Positions 1 through 7,993 of a DNA stretch of 28,557 nt are shown here, one piece after another. The stretch comes from Thermoplasmata archaeon (GTDB lineage: Archaea > Thermoplasmatota > Thermoplasmata > Thermoplasmatales > Thermoplasmataceae). The stretch lies in contig JAJZOK010000039.1 of assembly GCA_021811525.1 (NCBI GenBank), forward strand, positions 1 through 28,557. The letters are read 5' to 3'. The notes beneath the pieces were generated by a model. That model saw only the letters and a program-made list of their open reading frames with translations. It did no database searches and had not been told where the DNA came from. The translations under genes and the position numbers were made by a program. Numbering within the stretch: the stretch's first letter is position 1; the number at the start of each line of letters is the position of its first letter.

Positions 1-2
1 AA

Positions 3-98
3 TCATTTGCGAATCTGATTTCGGGATACCTGTTTCTTTCCTCAGACATTATCATTCTTGGAATCACCTATTTATTTCATAAGATGCAATGTTATTAA
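3..98 (+). CDS. C-terminal fragment of a membrane protein (partial, 5' end outside window)
   Basis: An open frame enters from the left edge and ends at a TAA at 96-98, giving 31 residues. The fragment is rich in Leu, Ile, Phe and Tyr, with a stretch (residues about 5-25) that could be a last transmembrane helix, followed by a short His-Lys tail. The frame and hydrophobic character are what is seen; the family cannot be named from so little. It could also be chance, since the region is A+T-rich. Confidence 0.4.
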   Translation, partial: SFANLISGYLFLSSDIIILGITYLFHKMQCY

Positions 99-237
99 AA
101 TAGTTTTGTAGTGTTTTAAGCGAAATGGGATGGAAGATTAGTAGTTTTGATACATACATTGCGTTGAGTTTTTGCATGTTGCCGATATTCGCTGTTATAG
201 GCTCTTTAGAAATTTTTAATATTTAACCATTCCCGTA

Positions 238-260
238 TTTGTTGCTTTAATTGCAACAAA
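238..260. repeat. Inverted repeat, 8-bp arms
   Basis: TTTGTTGC at 238-245 is exactly complementary to GCAACAAA at 253-260 across a 7-nt A+T spacer. It could form a small hairpin or be a protein-binding dyad. There is no T-run directly after it, so a terminator role is not supported. Confidence 0.5.
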
Positions 261-508
261 GGTATTTCACATGTCTTTTTTCATTTGGGAGCTAGAAAAT
301 AATGGGTTATATGAAAGATTACCTCGGAAATTGTCAATTTATTTCGCTTACTGAGCTAAAAACGACTTAGAACTTTTCTACGTACCGTAACATGTAATGC
401 ATGAGACATATTTACATGGTATTTCATAACAGTTGACTTCTCCTTTCTTATATTGAAATCCACTGTCAGTTTGGTTTTTACAATGGCGGTCTGATGAATA
501 AGTTAATT

Positions 509-526
509 CTTGCAGAGGTCTGCAAG
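509..526. promoter_or_regulatory. Perfect 18-bp dyad (candidate operator) before tRNA-Gly promoter
   Basis: CTTGCAGA at 509-516 is the exact reverse complement of TCTGCAAG at 519-526, with GG between. A 2-nt centre is too short for an RNA loop, so a dimeric DNA-binding protein is the more natural reading. It ends 11 bp upstream of the TATA-like element of tRNA-Gly. No regulator can be assigned. Confidence 0.4.
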
Positions 527-537
527 CGTAGCAAAAA

Positions 538-545
538 TTAATATC
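538..545 (+). promoter_or_regulatory. TATA-like box of tRNA-Gly
   Basis: TTAATATC at 538-545 is centred about 26 nt before the first base of the tRNA, the standard archaeal TATA-to-start distance. Confidence 0.5.
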
Positions 546-567
546 AAAAAGATCAATGCAGAGCCAA

Positions 568-640
568 GCGGGTGTGGTGTAGCCTGGTAACACGCGAGCT
601 TGCCAAGCTCGTGCCTCGGGTCCAAATCCCGGCACCCGCA
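568..640 (+). tRNA. tRNA-Gly (anticodon GCC)
   Basis: The cloverleaf closes fully. The acceptor stem GCGGGTG (568-574) pairs with CACCCGC (633-639), with discriminator A640. The D stem GTGT pairs with ACAC. The anticodon stem CGAGC/GCTCG encloses the loop TTGCCAA, with anticodon GCC at 602-604. The T stem is 616-620 with 628-632, including one T-G wobble pair. There is no intron and CCA is not encoded. The T loop reads TCCAAAT, so position 55 is C where T is near universal; the tRNA-Asp in this window has the usual TTCAAAT. Confidence 0.95.
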
Positions 641-814
641 TATTTACATTTTAGCAATTCTTCTATTACAATGGGTTCTTTGGAATAGGATTAGGCTCAC
701 TGATTTGGTTCCATGCAAATTGACCAATATAATTCACTTTACAGTCAGCGTTAAGATTAAAAGCATCTAGCTAAAAGAATCAAATGACCTTCAAAAATGT
801 TGAGTGAATTGGTT

Positions 815-2290
815 TCACTCAAGGAGTTCTTCCCTGACAGTCTCAATTTTAAGGTCTTTTCCCGAGTAATCTACATAGACATTTTTCAGCTTCAGGTATT
901 CTTCTATGCCGTACTTGCTTCCCTCTCCGGCCTGCCCAGTTAGCCTGAATCCGGTGTGATACCCTTGGGAAGATTCTGGGCCAGGCATATTGACATAAAC
1001 TTCTCCAAACCTGATACCTTCTAGACTTTTAAAAATGAGATTGGGGTCCTTGGCGAACAAATATGATGCGAGACCATATTTGGAATCGTTTGCATATCTG
1101 AACATCTCATCCTCATCGTCTATTGGCAAAGCGCCAATAACTGGTCCAAAAACTTCTTCCTGGAAAATCTCGGATTTCTGGTCTACTCCTGAAAACAGTG
1201 TTGGCATGTAGAAGTATCCGTTCCCGAATTCTCCTGACAGGATTGGTTTTTTCCCGCCCGTAAGAAGCTTATACCCATTTTCCTTGGCGTCTTCAACAAA
1301 CTTTTCAGTGGTCTCCAGAGCGCCTTTGTTGATTAGGGGCCCCATATCAGAAGTTCTTGGGTCCCCTACCATAATTTTTGATAGAGACCTAGTTATCATT
1401 CCAATGAATTTGTCATATATTTCACTGTGGATGTACAACCTTTCAGCTGCAATGCATGACTGGCCGGCGTTCCATAATTTTGCCCAAATGAAAGTCTTCA
1501 ATGCATTCTTTAGGTCAGCATCTTTCCAGACCATGAATGGGGCTTTTCCTCCCAATTCGAGAATAAGTTTTGCCATATTAGATGAGGAATGAGACATAAT
1601 TCTCTGGCCAGTAGAAGTAGATCCTGTCATGGTAACGAGGCCAACCTTCTTGTGCTCAACGATAAAATCGCCAATCTCTGAACCTTTCCCTGTCACAAAG
1701 TTTAGCACACCCTTCGGAACTCCCGCTTCTGCAAATTTTTTGACTATCCATTCCGCTGTAAATGGGGTATCACTACTTGGCTTCAGCACAACAGAATTGC
1801 CGGCCATCAGTGCGGGTGCCAGCTTCCTTGCAACCATAGCAGCAGGAAAGTTCCATGGAGTCAGGGCAACTACAACACCATATGGGATTTTATGCTGGAA
1901 AATCTTTCTCGACGGTGAGTCTCCCTCAACTATATCGCCAGTTATCTTCCTTGCAAATTCAGCGTAGTACTGTAATTGATCTAAGACACCGTCGGTTTCC
2001 TGCCTGGCTTCGATGGTAGTTTTTCCATTTTCTTCCTGAAGAAGGCGTTCAAGTTCTGTTCGTGATTTCTCAATGAGCTCTCTTGTTTTGTAAATTACTT
2101 TAGACCTTTCCACAGAACCTTTTGAATACCACATTTCAAAGCTTTCATCAGCTGCATCTATTGCAGCTTTGACATCTTCTTTAGTGGCAGCCGGAAACTT
2201 GCCAAACAGCCTCCCAGTGGAGGGGTTGTATTTCTCTAGTTCATTGTCATTGCTTGAGTTGACCCAATCGCCGTTTATGAGCAGTTTCAT
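815..2290 (-). CDS. NADP-dependent aldehyde dehydrogenase, probably glyceraldehyde dehydrogenase
   Basis: A full-length aldehyde dehydrogenase of 491 residues. It probably oxidises D-glyceraldehyde to glycerate with NADP+ in the cytosolic non-phosphorylating Entner-Doudoroff pathway. The start is set at the ATG giving MKLLINGDW, which begins the family's first conserved strand; the upstream extension of 17 codons looks unlike family sequence. Visible catalytic elements are Asn147 in PWNFPA, Lys170 in LKPSSD, Glu245 in ELGGKAPF and the nucleophile Cys279 in NAGQSC. The sequence, including the C-terminal GYHTGF and GSKYGIEEYLK motifs, closely resembles the Thermoplasma glyceraldehyde dehydrogenase as I remember it. 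Succinate-semialdehyde or another aldehyde dehydrogenase activity cannot be excluded. It lies 61 bp after the AlkD-like gene on the same strand and may be read through from the copper operon or have its own promoter. Confidence 0.88.
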   Translation of the reverse strand: MKLLINGDWVNSSNDNELEKYNPSTGRLFGKFPAATKEDVKAAIDAADESFEMWYSKGSVERSKVIYKTRELIEKSRTELERLLQEENGKTTIEARQETDGVLDQLQYYAEFARKITGDIVEGDSPSRKIFQHKIPYGVVVALTPWNFPAAMVARKLAPALMAGNSVVLKPSSDTPFTAEWIVKKFAEAGVPKGVLNFVTGKGSEIGDFIVEHKKVGLVTMTGSTSTGQRIMSHSSSNMAKLILELGGKAPFMVWKDADLKNALKTFIWAKLWNAGQSCIAAERLYIHSEIYDKFIGMITRSLSKIMVGDPRTSDMGPLINKGALETTEKFVEDAKENGYKLLTGGKKPILSGEFGNGYFYMPTLFSGVDQKSEIFQEEVFGPVIGALPIDDEDEMFRYANDSKYGLASYLFAKDPNLIFKSLEGIRFGEVYVNMPGPESSQGYHTGFRLTGQAGEGSKYGIEEYLKLKNVYVDYSGKDLKIETVREELLE

Positions 2291-2351
2291 GATATTTCCA
2301 TGGTGGCATGTCATAAATGTGTTTTCAAAATATGGGATCAAGTTTTTTTTG

Positions 2352-3056
2352 TCAGGGATTTCTTAAGACTCGGGTTTTGACTTTTTCTGAATCAAGTTCC
2401 TTGATCGTTGTACCCGCAATCCATTTTGCTGATTTCGATTCTAATTTCTCCAGTTCCCTTGCAAGTTTCATTGCTGATGCATGGTTCTCACGGGAAGATT
2501 TACCTATGACCCTGAGAGCCCAGCAAACAGCTTTCTTCACGAAGTTTCTCTCATCTAACGCACTGGTTCTTATGCAATTTAAGTAATATTCCACAGTATC
2601 CTCTTTCTGAAATTCAGCGACGTCTAGTTGTGCAATAATTGAAAATGCTGATCTCTGGACGAATTCCTCTTCTCTTGAATGCCATTTTTCTATGGCCTGT
2701 GAGAAGATGTGTGAATTTGCCAGCAGGTTACCTGCAAAATGATCACAGATGTCCCAGGATTCTATTTTGTTAACCATCTTTTCCGCTACAGGCATGGTTA
2801 ATTCATTAGATGGAAATACGATAGTTGATAGGATCATTGCCTCGTGTATTCCGGAAGACCACAATTTCAGGGCAAGGCCCTTTGATTGCACAATTCCCCC
2901 TGAAATTTTCCTAATTTCATGAACTGGTGTTCCAAGTGCTCCATCACTGTTTATGGAAAAACGCGCCATGTTCTTCAGGTATAGGTTGTTGGAAACCGCT
3001 TTGAGGGCGTCTAAGATTTCCAAGATTGATTCCAGTTGCTTATTCTGTTCAGGCAA
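2352..3056 (-). CDS. AlkD-like DNA glycosylase (DNA alkylation repair, HEAT-like repeats)
   Basis: A 234-residue all-helical protein of the DNA alkylation repair (AlkD/AlkC) family, which excises N3- and N7-alkylated purines without flipping the base. The pair Trp101 and Asp105 (in WDICD) has the same four-residue spacing as the catalytic Trp109/Asp113 of Bacillus AlkD, and Arg135 is a plausible counterpart of Arg148. The C-terminal stretch VKKAVCWALRVIGK is typical of the family. The start is a TTG two bases after the copA stop codon, so translation is probably coupled to copA; no ATG occurs before residue 30. A DNA-repair gene directly behind a copper ATPase is unusual and may reflect repair during metal stress (inference). 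Confidence 0.82.
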   Translation of the reverse strand: MPEQNKQLESILEILDALKAVSNNLYLKNMARFSINSDGALGTPVHEIRKISGGIVQSKGLALKLWSSGIHEAMILSTIVFPSNELTMPVAEKMVNKIESWDICDHFAGNLLANSHIFSQAIEKWHSREEEFVQRSAFSIIAQLDVAEFQKEDTVEYYLNCIRTSALDERNFVKKAVCWALRVIGKSSRENHASAMKLARELEKLESKSAKWIAGTTIKELDSEKVKTRVLRNP

Positions 3057-3058
3057 AA

Positions 3059-5113
3059 TTACACTGCAGTGCCCATATTTGTCCAGTTGAAAACTCTTTT
3101 CCTCAGTGTGCCGCGAAGGAGCAGCGAGTTAAGAACAACACTTGTTGAGCTCATGCCCATGGCAAGTGCCGAGAGAATGGGAAGCACGGAATAGATCTGC
3201 AGACCGAATAGCGGAACCAGAGCCCCGCCTGCAATCGGTATCAGGGCCGAATTGTACCCAATCGCCCAGAAGATGTTCTGCTTGACTTTCCTTATGGTTT
3301 GTCTGGAAAGGTCTATTGCGGATAGGACCAGCATTATGTCATTCTTCGCAAGAATAACATCCCCGGCTTCTTTTGCAACATCTGATGCCTCCGGCACTGC
3401 TATGCCAGCGTCAGCAGTTTCCATGGCCACTGTGTCATTTATTCCATCTCCGACAAAAACCACAAAGTCACCCTCTTCCTGGTATTTCCTTACAATCTCC
3501 GCTTTCTGTTCAGGTAAGCATTCAGAGTGGTATGAGTCCAGGGAAAGCATCTCAGAGATCCTGTGTGCTTCAGACTCCTTGTCTCCGGTAACTATTGTTG
3601 TTTTTATTCCGCGGACCTTAAGTTCTTTTATGAGCAATTCTGATTCCTGCCTCACAACATACCTAAAACTTATGTCCCCGATATTCTGGCCATCCAGAAT
3701 TACTTCAACAGCTGATTTCAGGCTGCCGGTTGATCTTACAACCTCTACAGCCTTGCCGGCTACTGTCCCTCGAATCCCCCTTCCCGGGGTCTCCTTTATA
3801 TCAACAGCATTTGAAAGGGGAATTCCTGCATCCAGAGCATACATCACTATGGACTGGGCTACAGGATGGTTGGAGTTTTTTTCAAGCGTTCCAGCAAGGG
3901 AAATTAACTGATCCCGGCCGATGGAACTGCGGACTTCGGATACTTCCGGAAGTGTTCTGGTAAGTGTCCCCGTCTTGTCAAAAATGACCCTGGTAACACG
4001 GGAAATCCTGTCGAGAGCACCGGTGTTTTTCACAATGAGGCCATTTTCATATGAAAATGTAGACGAAATGAGCATTGTGATAGGCGCTGCAAGGCCAATT
4101 GCGCATGGGCATGCTATAACCACCACTGAAACAAATGCAAGAACTGGTATATCCCACTGTCCGGTTTGTCCCACGCTTATGAAATAAGCCCATAAAGCGG
4201 CAGAAATACTTGCCGCAACCAGTACTATTGGAACAAAGTACAACGAGAAGACATCCGCAATTCTCTGAATTCTGGCACGACCGGAAGTGGCTGTCTGGAG
4301 CATTTCATATATCTTCCTTATGGTGGAATTGCTTCCCGATTTCAGCACAAGGACTTTTATTGTGCCATTGAGGTTTTTTGTGCCTGATATTACTCTGCTG
4401 CCCTCTTTAGCCAATACAGGTTCCTGCTCTCCTGTTATTGTGGATGTATCTACATCTGCAGAACCTTCCAAAACCACTCCATCTGCGGCCAGAATTTCGC
4501 CGGGCTTGACTAAAACTGTGTCGCCTTCCCTTATGGAATCTGATGGGACCTCCAGAATCTCAGAACCAACAACTTTGTGAGCCATGCCCGGGATGAGTTC
4601 AAGCAGCTTTGATGCAGCATCGCCGGCAGATTTCTTGGTGATCGTCTCGATGAAGTTTCCAGTGAGTATAAGGGTAATAATGAAAGCGGATGCATCGTAG
4701 TATGTGGATGATTGTGAAATCAATCCTGGATCCAGTGTCACCACGAGTGAATAGAAAAACGCAGTCAGAGTTCCAAGCGAGATGAGGATGTCCATGTTCC
4801 CCATCCTGTTTCGGATGGATTCGTAAGCTCCCCTGTAAAATCCAATGCCAGAGTAAAATTGCACAGGAAGGGTAAGCCCGAGAAGAATCCATGACTTAAA
4901 TGCTATACCGGGAACGTAAGTGAGTGCAAGTACAGGAACCGAAAATAACCATGCAATGGTCAACTTCCATCTTATTGCCCTTACCTGTTCCTCAGGGGAC
5001 TTGAACTTATTAAGGCAGTCTGTGGAACAGAAAAAATAATCCCTGCCGTCTTTTGTAAGTTTCAGATTTGAAGTATCCGGAACAAACATGCCGCAGACAG
5101 GGTCTGTTGGCAT
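3059..5113 (-). CDS. copA: Cu+-exporting P1B-type ATPase with N-terminal YHS domain
   Basis: A P-type ATPase of 684 residues that exports Cu+ across the cytoplasmic membrane. Order of parts: YHS metal-binding domain (residues 1-40; Cys7, Cys29, Cys33) in place of the usual HMA domain; membrane helices from about 47; actuator loop with TGE at 228-230; CPC in the membrane at 335-337; phosphorylation motif DKTGT at 379-383; His416-Pro417 of the nucleotide domain; GDGIND at 555-560; and final helices bearing Tyr620-Asn621 and MGMSS at 652-656. CPC plus YN plus MxxSS is the signature of subgroup P1B-1 (Cu+, also Ag+). The ATG is preceded by AGGTGA, which overlaps the stop of the YHS gene. It sits between the chaperone-like YHS gene and the AlkD-like gene in one transcription unit. 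Confidence 0.95.
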   Translation of the reverse strand: MPTDPVCGMFVPDTSNLKLTKDGRDYFFCSTDCLNKFKSPEEQVRAIRWKLTIAWLFSVPVLALTYVPGIAFKSWILLGLTLPVQFYSGIGFYRGAYESIRNRMGNMDILISLGTLTAFFYSLVVTLDPGLISQSSTYYDASAFIITLILTGNFIETITKKSAGDAASKLLELIPGMAHKVVGSEILEVPSDSIREGDTVLVKPGEILAADGVVLEGSADVDTSTITGEQEPVLAKEGSRVISGTKNLNGTIKVLVLKSGSNSTIRKIYEMLQTATSGRARIQRIADVFSLYFVPIVLVAASISAALWAYFISVGQTGQWDIPVLAFVSVVVIACPCAIGLAAPITMLISSTFSYENGLIVKNTGALDRISRVTRVIFDKTGTLTRTLPEVSEVRSSIGRDQLISLAGTLEKNSNHPVAQSIVMYALDAGIPLSNAVDIKETPGRGIRGTVAGKAVEVVRSTGSLKSAVEVILDGQNIGDISFRYVVRQESELLIKELKVRGIKTTIVTGDKESEAHRISEMLSLDSYHSECLPEQKAEIVRKYQEEGDFVVFVGDGINDTVAMETADAGIAVPEASDVAKEAGDVILAKNDIMLVLSAIDLSRQTIRKVKQNIFWAIGYNSALIPIAGGALVPLFGLQIYSVLPILSALAMGMSSTSVVLNSLLLRGTLRKRVFNWTNMGTAV

Positions 5114-5117
5114 ATTT

Positions 5118-5264
5118 TCACCTTGTAAACTTCAGCGGGTTTGCGTCAAACTTCTCCTTGCAGTGAATGCAGCAGAATGAGTAATCCTTCCCATTATAGT
5201 TCGACTTAAAGCCTGTGTCGTCTGATACTGTCATGCCGCAAACCGGATCTACCATTTTTGCCAT
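5118..5264 (-). CDS. YHS/TRASH-domain small protein, putative copper chaperone
   Basis: A 48-residue protein that is almost entirely one YHS (TRASH-like) metal-binding domain: Cys9 in DPVCGM, then Cys31, Cys32 and Cys35 in a CCxxC loop. It resembles the small copper-binding partner found beside CopA in archaeal cop clusters such as that of Sulfolobus. It would pass Cu+ to CopA or to the regulator (inference from context). It also aligns closely with the N-terminus of the neighbouring CopA, which suggests duplication. The start at the ATG at 5264 is chosen because a TATA-like element lies about 26 nt upstream, making the mRNA leaderless, and because the 14 residues of the longer frame are unlike the family. 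It ends 4 bp before copA. Confidence 0.82.
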   Translation of the reverse strand: MAKMVDPVCGMTVSDDTGFKSNYNGKDYSFCCIHCKEKFDANPLKFTR

Positions 5265-5287
5265 AATTTGAAATCGTGGAAGTATAC

Positions 5288-5303
5288 ATAAGTATTTACT
5301 TAT
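5288..5303. promoter_or_regulatory. Perfect 16-bp dyad in divergent cop promoter, candidate CopT operator
   Basis: ATAAGTATTTACTTAT is a perfect dyad (7-bp arms, TT centre). It lies in the 74-bp gap between the YHS gene (start 5264) and the regulator gene (start 5339) and overlaps the TATA-like elements expected for both directions. A further half-site, AGTATAC, lies at 5281-5287. This is the natural place for the adjacent TRASH regulator to control both itself and the export genes. Binding is inferred. Confidence 0.6.
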
Positions 5304-5338
5304 CAAAATGGCTAAATCCTTTAATTAAATTTACCAAT

Positions 5339-5866
5339 ATGAAGAGAAATCTCTCCGAACTTGAACAAAGACTTGTAACAATATTGAGGGAGAATTCAAG
5401 AAAATCCATTTCAGAAATCGCGGAGGAACTTGATGTTTCCAGAACCACTGCGAGGAAGGCCCTGGATTCACTCCTGGAATCAGGGAGAATTAAATCCTTT
5501 ACAGTGAGCCTGAACGATGATGAGAAGGACATTGCCGTCATTCAAGTCGAGGATATCACTCTAATCCCAAAGAACTTCATTCTGGAAGATTTTGAACTCA
5601 TTGACGGCAGCCATTTGCTTGTGGTACATTATGAAAACCTTCTGAAACTTGATGAAGCAAGAATCAAAGATGTGAAGATTGCAAAGAGGAGAACTCTTGG
5701 TGAGAACCCTGGAAGGATGACACACCTTCACTGTGACCTCTGCGGAAACGACATACCGAGAGACCCTATCGCGGTAAAGTCCAAAGGGAAAACCTATTTT
5801 GCGTGTTGCCCTGGCTGCGAAAGTACGCTTAAGAAGAGAATCGCAGTTGTTGAACTTCGGGATTAA
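5339..5866 (+). CDS. Lrp/AsnC-type copper regulator with C-terminal TRASH domain (CopT/CopR-like)
   Basis: A 175-residue transcriptional regulator. A winged helix-turn-helix lies at about residues 7-52 (ISEIAEELDVSRTTARKALD forms the recognition part). A central part of about 75 residues follows, then a TRASH zinc/copper-sensing knuckle at 130-170 with Cys132, Cys135, Cys156, Cys157 and Cys160. This architecture is that of the Sulfolobus copper-responsive regulator called CopT or CopR, which controls copper export genes. The start is the ATG at 5339, where the Lrp-type sequence begins; the open frame extends upstream only through the promoter. The gene is divergent from the YHS-copA unit over a dyad. 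The DUF488 gene follows after 12 bp. Confidence 0.88.
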   Translation: MKRNLSELEQRLVTILRENSRKSISEIAEELDVSRTTARKALDSLLESGRIKSFTVSLNDDEKDIAVIQVEDITLIPKNFILEDFELIDGSHLLVVHYENLLKLDEARIKDVKIAKRRTLGENPGRMTHLHCDLCGNDIPRDPIAVKSKGKTYFACCPGCESTLKKRIAVVELRD

Positions 5867-5878
5867 TGGGAACATGCC

Positions 5879-6226
5879 ATGACAGTAAGAATTCAGAGGA
5901 TCTATAGCAAGGAAAAGCAGGAAGGTTTGAGGATCCTTGTGGACCGCCTTTGGCCACGTGGAGTTACCAAGGAGACAGCAAATCTTCACTCGTGGTTCAG
6001 AGATGTAGCGCCCTCCAATAACCTTAGGACACAATTCTCTCATGAAGCTGGCAAGTTCGAACTTTTCAGAGAAAGATACCTGAAGGAACTAAGCAACAAT
6101 CCAGAATTCCAGAGATTGCTGGAAATATGCAAAAATAATGATGTTGTATTGCTCTTCTCAGCTACTGATACTGAACATAACAATGCTGTGGTGCTGAAAG
6201 AAGCAATCGAAAAGGAAATGTCATAA
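5879..6226 (+). CDS. DUF488 family protein (YeaO-like)
   Basis: A 115-residue cytosolic protein of the DUF488/YeaO family, whose function is not established. The hallmark is the N-terminal run IQRIY...RILVDRLWPRG at residues 5-28, with the later LHSWFRDVAP (36-45) and a conserved F..RY.KEL segment. It starts 12 bp after the stop of the TRASH regulator, so it is probably co-transcribed with it. The ATG at 5879 is chosen because the earlier ATG at 5874 hits a stop after two codons. It ends 6 bp before the convergent nicotinate phosphoribosyltransferase stop. Confidence 0.85.
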   Translation: MTVRIQRIYSKEKQEGLRILVDRLWPRGVTKETANLHSWFRDVAPSNNLRTQFSHEAGKFELFRERYLKELSNNPEFQRLLEICKNNDVVLLFSATDTEHNNAVVLKEAIEKEMS

Positions 6227-6232
6227 AAATGG

Positions 6233-7453
6233 TCACTGACTCTGCGTCGTAAGCCTCATCAATTCCAGCTCTTTAAGAGTTCTTGCCCTGAGAGACCCTG
6301 GTGATTCATAGGGCTTATGAAGCTTGCCCTTTTCCAGCATCCTGATGAGGATATTTTCCATCTTTCCCCCACATTTGCAGGTTGCGCTTGACTTGGATGA
6401 AGGTACTGAAAGTATTCCCATGCACTTGCTGCACCTGAGCAGATTCTTCCTCCCTGAATGCTTTCCCCTCTTAGTGAGGGGTATGCCATTGAGTTCGACT
6501 ATATCCATGGCGAAATCATATGGATGTGCGGAAGCTATTGATGTCCCGACACCGAAAGCTTCAGCACCAGCTGCCTTTAGCTCTGCCAGGTTCTCAAGCT
6601 TGAGGCCCCCTGAGACCATGATTTTAACATTGCCGAATCCCCTAAGGTCAAGTTCCCATCTTACTTCCCTGACAATATTGGCGAAGTTGCCTCTCCTGGA
6701 GGACGGGGTGTCTAACCTGATGAAGTTGAGGTCTGGAAACATTGTAGCAGCCTTGATGGCTGCAAACTTCTCATCCATGTAAGTGTCAATTAAGACAGTC
6801 CTCACACCTTTCGGGCCGGCAGCTTTTATAGTCATTTCCCACGCCTTGTCATCGCCAAAAATAAGGGACAGCGCGTGAGGCATGGTTCCCACTGGCTTCT
6901 GGTCGATGAGTTTTCCTCCCAGAATTCCGGATACTCCATCCGCACCGCCAATGTAGGCCGCCCTGTCAATCATAGGCGAAATTGCGGGATGCATTCTCCT
7001 GATGCCGAAAGAAAAGAATGGTGTCTCGCCAAGGACATCCCTTATTCTTGATGAATAAGTGGAAATGCCCGTAGACTGGCAGATAAAGCCAAGGATGGAA
7101 GTCTCGAATTCCCCGAAATCGTCATAGCTGCCTTCAATCCTGATGACCGGCACGGGATTTCCAGCCATATCCCTTGGACTTAGGATAGTGCCCTCCGGTA
7201 TGGCATATACATCCACATTTTTTCCACTGAGAATCCCAAGGACTTCATTCAGGCCAGTGAAATTGACCCAAGGGTCCAGGGGTCCTGAAAGAGTTACCTC
7301 TGCAACTACATGTGCATCATGCTTGACTCTAGAGGCTGCATTGAGGCTCCTTTCAAAGTATACGTCTGATGCCTGACCTGCCATTATCTCTTCATAAGTT
7401 GCTGAACTCAGCCCCAAATGCCGATCCTTCTCCACCGATGTCTTAGATGCCAT
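6233..7453 (-). CDS. Nicotinate phosphoribosyltransferase
   Basis: A 406-residue enzyme that converts nicotinate and PRPP, with ATP, to nicotinate mononucleotide, the entry of the Preiss-Handler NAD salvage route. The N-terminal and central parts ([38 protein letters not shown]-like [20 protein letters not shown]) match the type II phosphoribosyltransferase fold seen in the Thermoplasma acidophilum enzyme. A C-terminal metal knuckle is visible at about residues 345-370 (CSKC then CKCGG), also a feature of that subgroup. The ATG overlaps the end of the nicotinamidase gene by 11 bp, with GAGGA about 8 bp upstream, so the two salvage steps are translationally coupled. Confidence 0.92.
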   Translation of the reverse strand: MASKTSVEKDRHLGLSSATYEEIMAGQASDVYFERSLNAASRVKHDAHVVAEVTLSGPLDPWVNFTGLNEVLGILSGKNVDVYAIPEGTILSPRDMAGNPVPVIRIEGSYDDFGEFETSILGFICQSTGISTYSSRIRDVLGETPFFSFGIRRMHPAISPMIDRAAYIGGADGVSGILGGKLIDQKPVGTMPHALSLIFGDDKAWEMTIKAAGPKGVRTVLIDTYMDEKFAAIKAATMFPDLNFIRLDTPSSRRGNFANIVREVRWELDLRGFGNVKIMVSGGLKLENLAELKAAGAEAFGVGTSIASAHPYDFAMDIVELNGIPLTKRGKHSGRKNLLRCSKCMGILSVPSSKSSATCKCGGKMENILIRMLEKGKLHKPYESPGSLRARTLKELELMRLTTQSQ

Positions 7454-7985
7454 GCTTTAATTCCTCCAGGGCTTCAGCGGATGTTAGAAGTCTGGCCCCG
7501 TAGTTTCTCTTCATGGATGATATTGCCTCCAGGTGTCTGTCTGGAGATATAGCCCCGCAAAGATCTGAAATTACGTTCAGTTCATAGTACCTGTAAAATG
7601 CACCAGCCACCGTATGCTGCACGCAAATGTCAGTGCTGATTCCAAAAACATATAGCGTACCAATGCCCAGTGCGCGCAAATAACCATCCAGGTCGGTGTC
7701 GTGGAAGGCATCAAAGTGCCTCTTTGTTATTCTGTAACCAAGAATATTTTTGAGAGAATCCACCTGCTGGCAACCCCAGGTCCCCATAATGCAGTGTTCT
7801 CCCCATACCTTGAATTCGGGGTCATTGGGAATGTGGGTATCAAGGGTGAACACGATTTCTGCCTTTCCTTCCAGCTTCTTCAGGAAGGTTGCAATCTTTC
7901 CTGAAACTGCGACCGAGTTTTCAGAGCCAAATATCCCAGATACAAAGTCATTTACTATGTCAATAACAAGAACAGCGCTTTTCAT
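7443..7985 (-). CDS. pncA: Nicotinamidase (isochorismatase-like hydrolase)
   Basis: Hydrolyses nicotinamide to nicotinate and ammonia in the cytosol, feeding the phosphoribosyltransferase encoded next. With 180 residues it has the normal size. The catalytic triad is visible as Asp9 (VIDIVNDF), Lys88 (TKRHFDAF) and Cys121 (STDICVQ), and the metal ligands as Asp49, His51 and His64 (TLDTHIP, GEHC). The start is the ATG at 7985, preceded by AGGTG at good spacing; the frame could begin 7 codons earlier inside cysS, but family sequence begins with this ATG. It lies 8 bp after the cysS stop and overlaps the downstream gene, so all three form one operon. Confidence 0.92.
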   Translation of the reverse strand: MKSAVLVIDIVNDFVSGIFGSENSVAVSGKIATFLKKLEGKAEIVFTLDTHIPNDPEFKVWGEHCIMGTWGCQQVDSLKNILGYRITKRHFDAFHDTDLDGYLRALGIGTLYVFGISTDICVQHTVAGAFYRYYELNVISDLCGAISPDRHLEAISSMKRNYGARLLTSAEALEELKHGI

Positions 7986-7993
7986 CACAACAC

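Larger units (their letters stand above)
99..567. other. A+T-rich intergenic spacer upstream of tRNA-Gly
   Basis: About 470 bases with no convincing gene on either strand. A leftward open frame across its right half runs through the tRNA and has no family character. The stretch holds two inverted repeats (238-260 and 509-526) and the TATA box of tRNA-Gly. I see nothing else. Confidence 0.6.

Noticed and set aside
238..260. Inverted repeat as a terminator of the gene at the left edge
   Set aside because: It lies 140 bp from that gene's stop and is not followed by a T-run.
378..641. Leftward 87-codon open frame over the spacer and tRNA-Gly
   Set aside because: It begins inside the tRNA gene and its protein has no family features; the tRNA fold explains the sequence.
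3252..3911. Rightward 219-codon open frame opposite copA
   Set aside because: It is antisense to conserved ATPase motifs and Ser/Thr-rich, as expected of a shadow frame.
4599..4892. Leftward 97-codon frame inside copA
   Set aside because: It lies in another frame of the same strand within the membrane region of CopA; no start signal and no family likeness.
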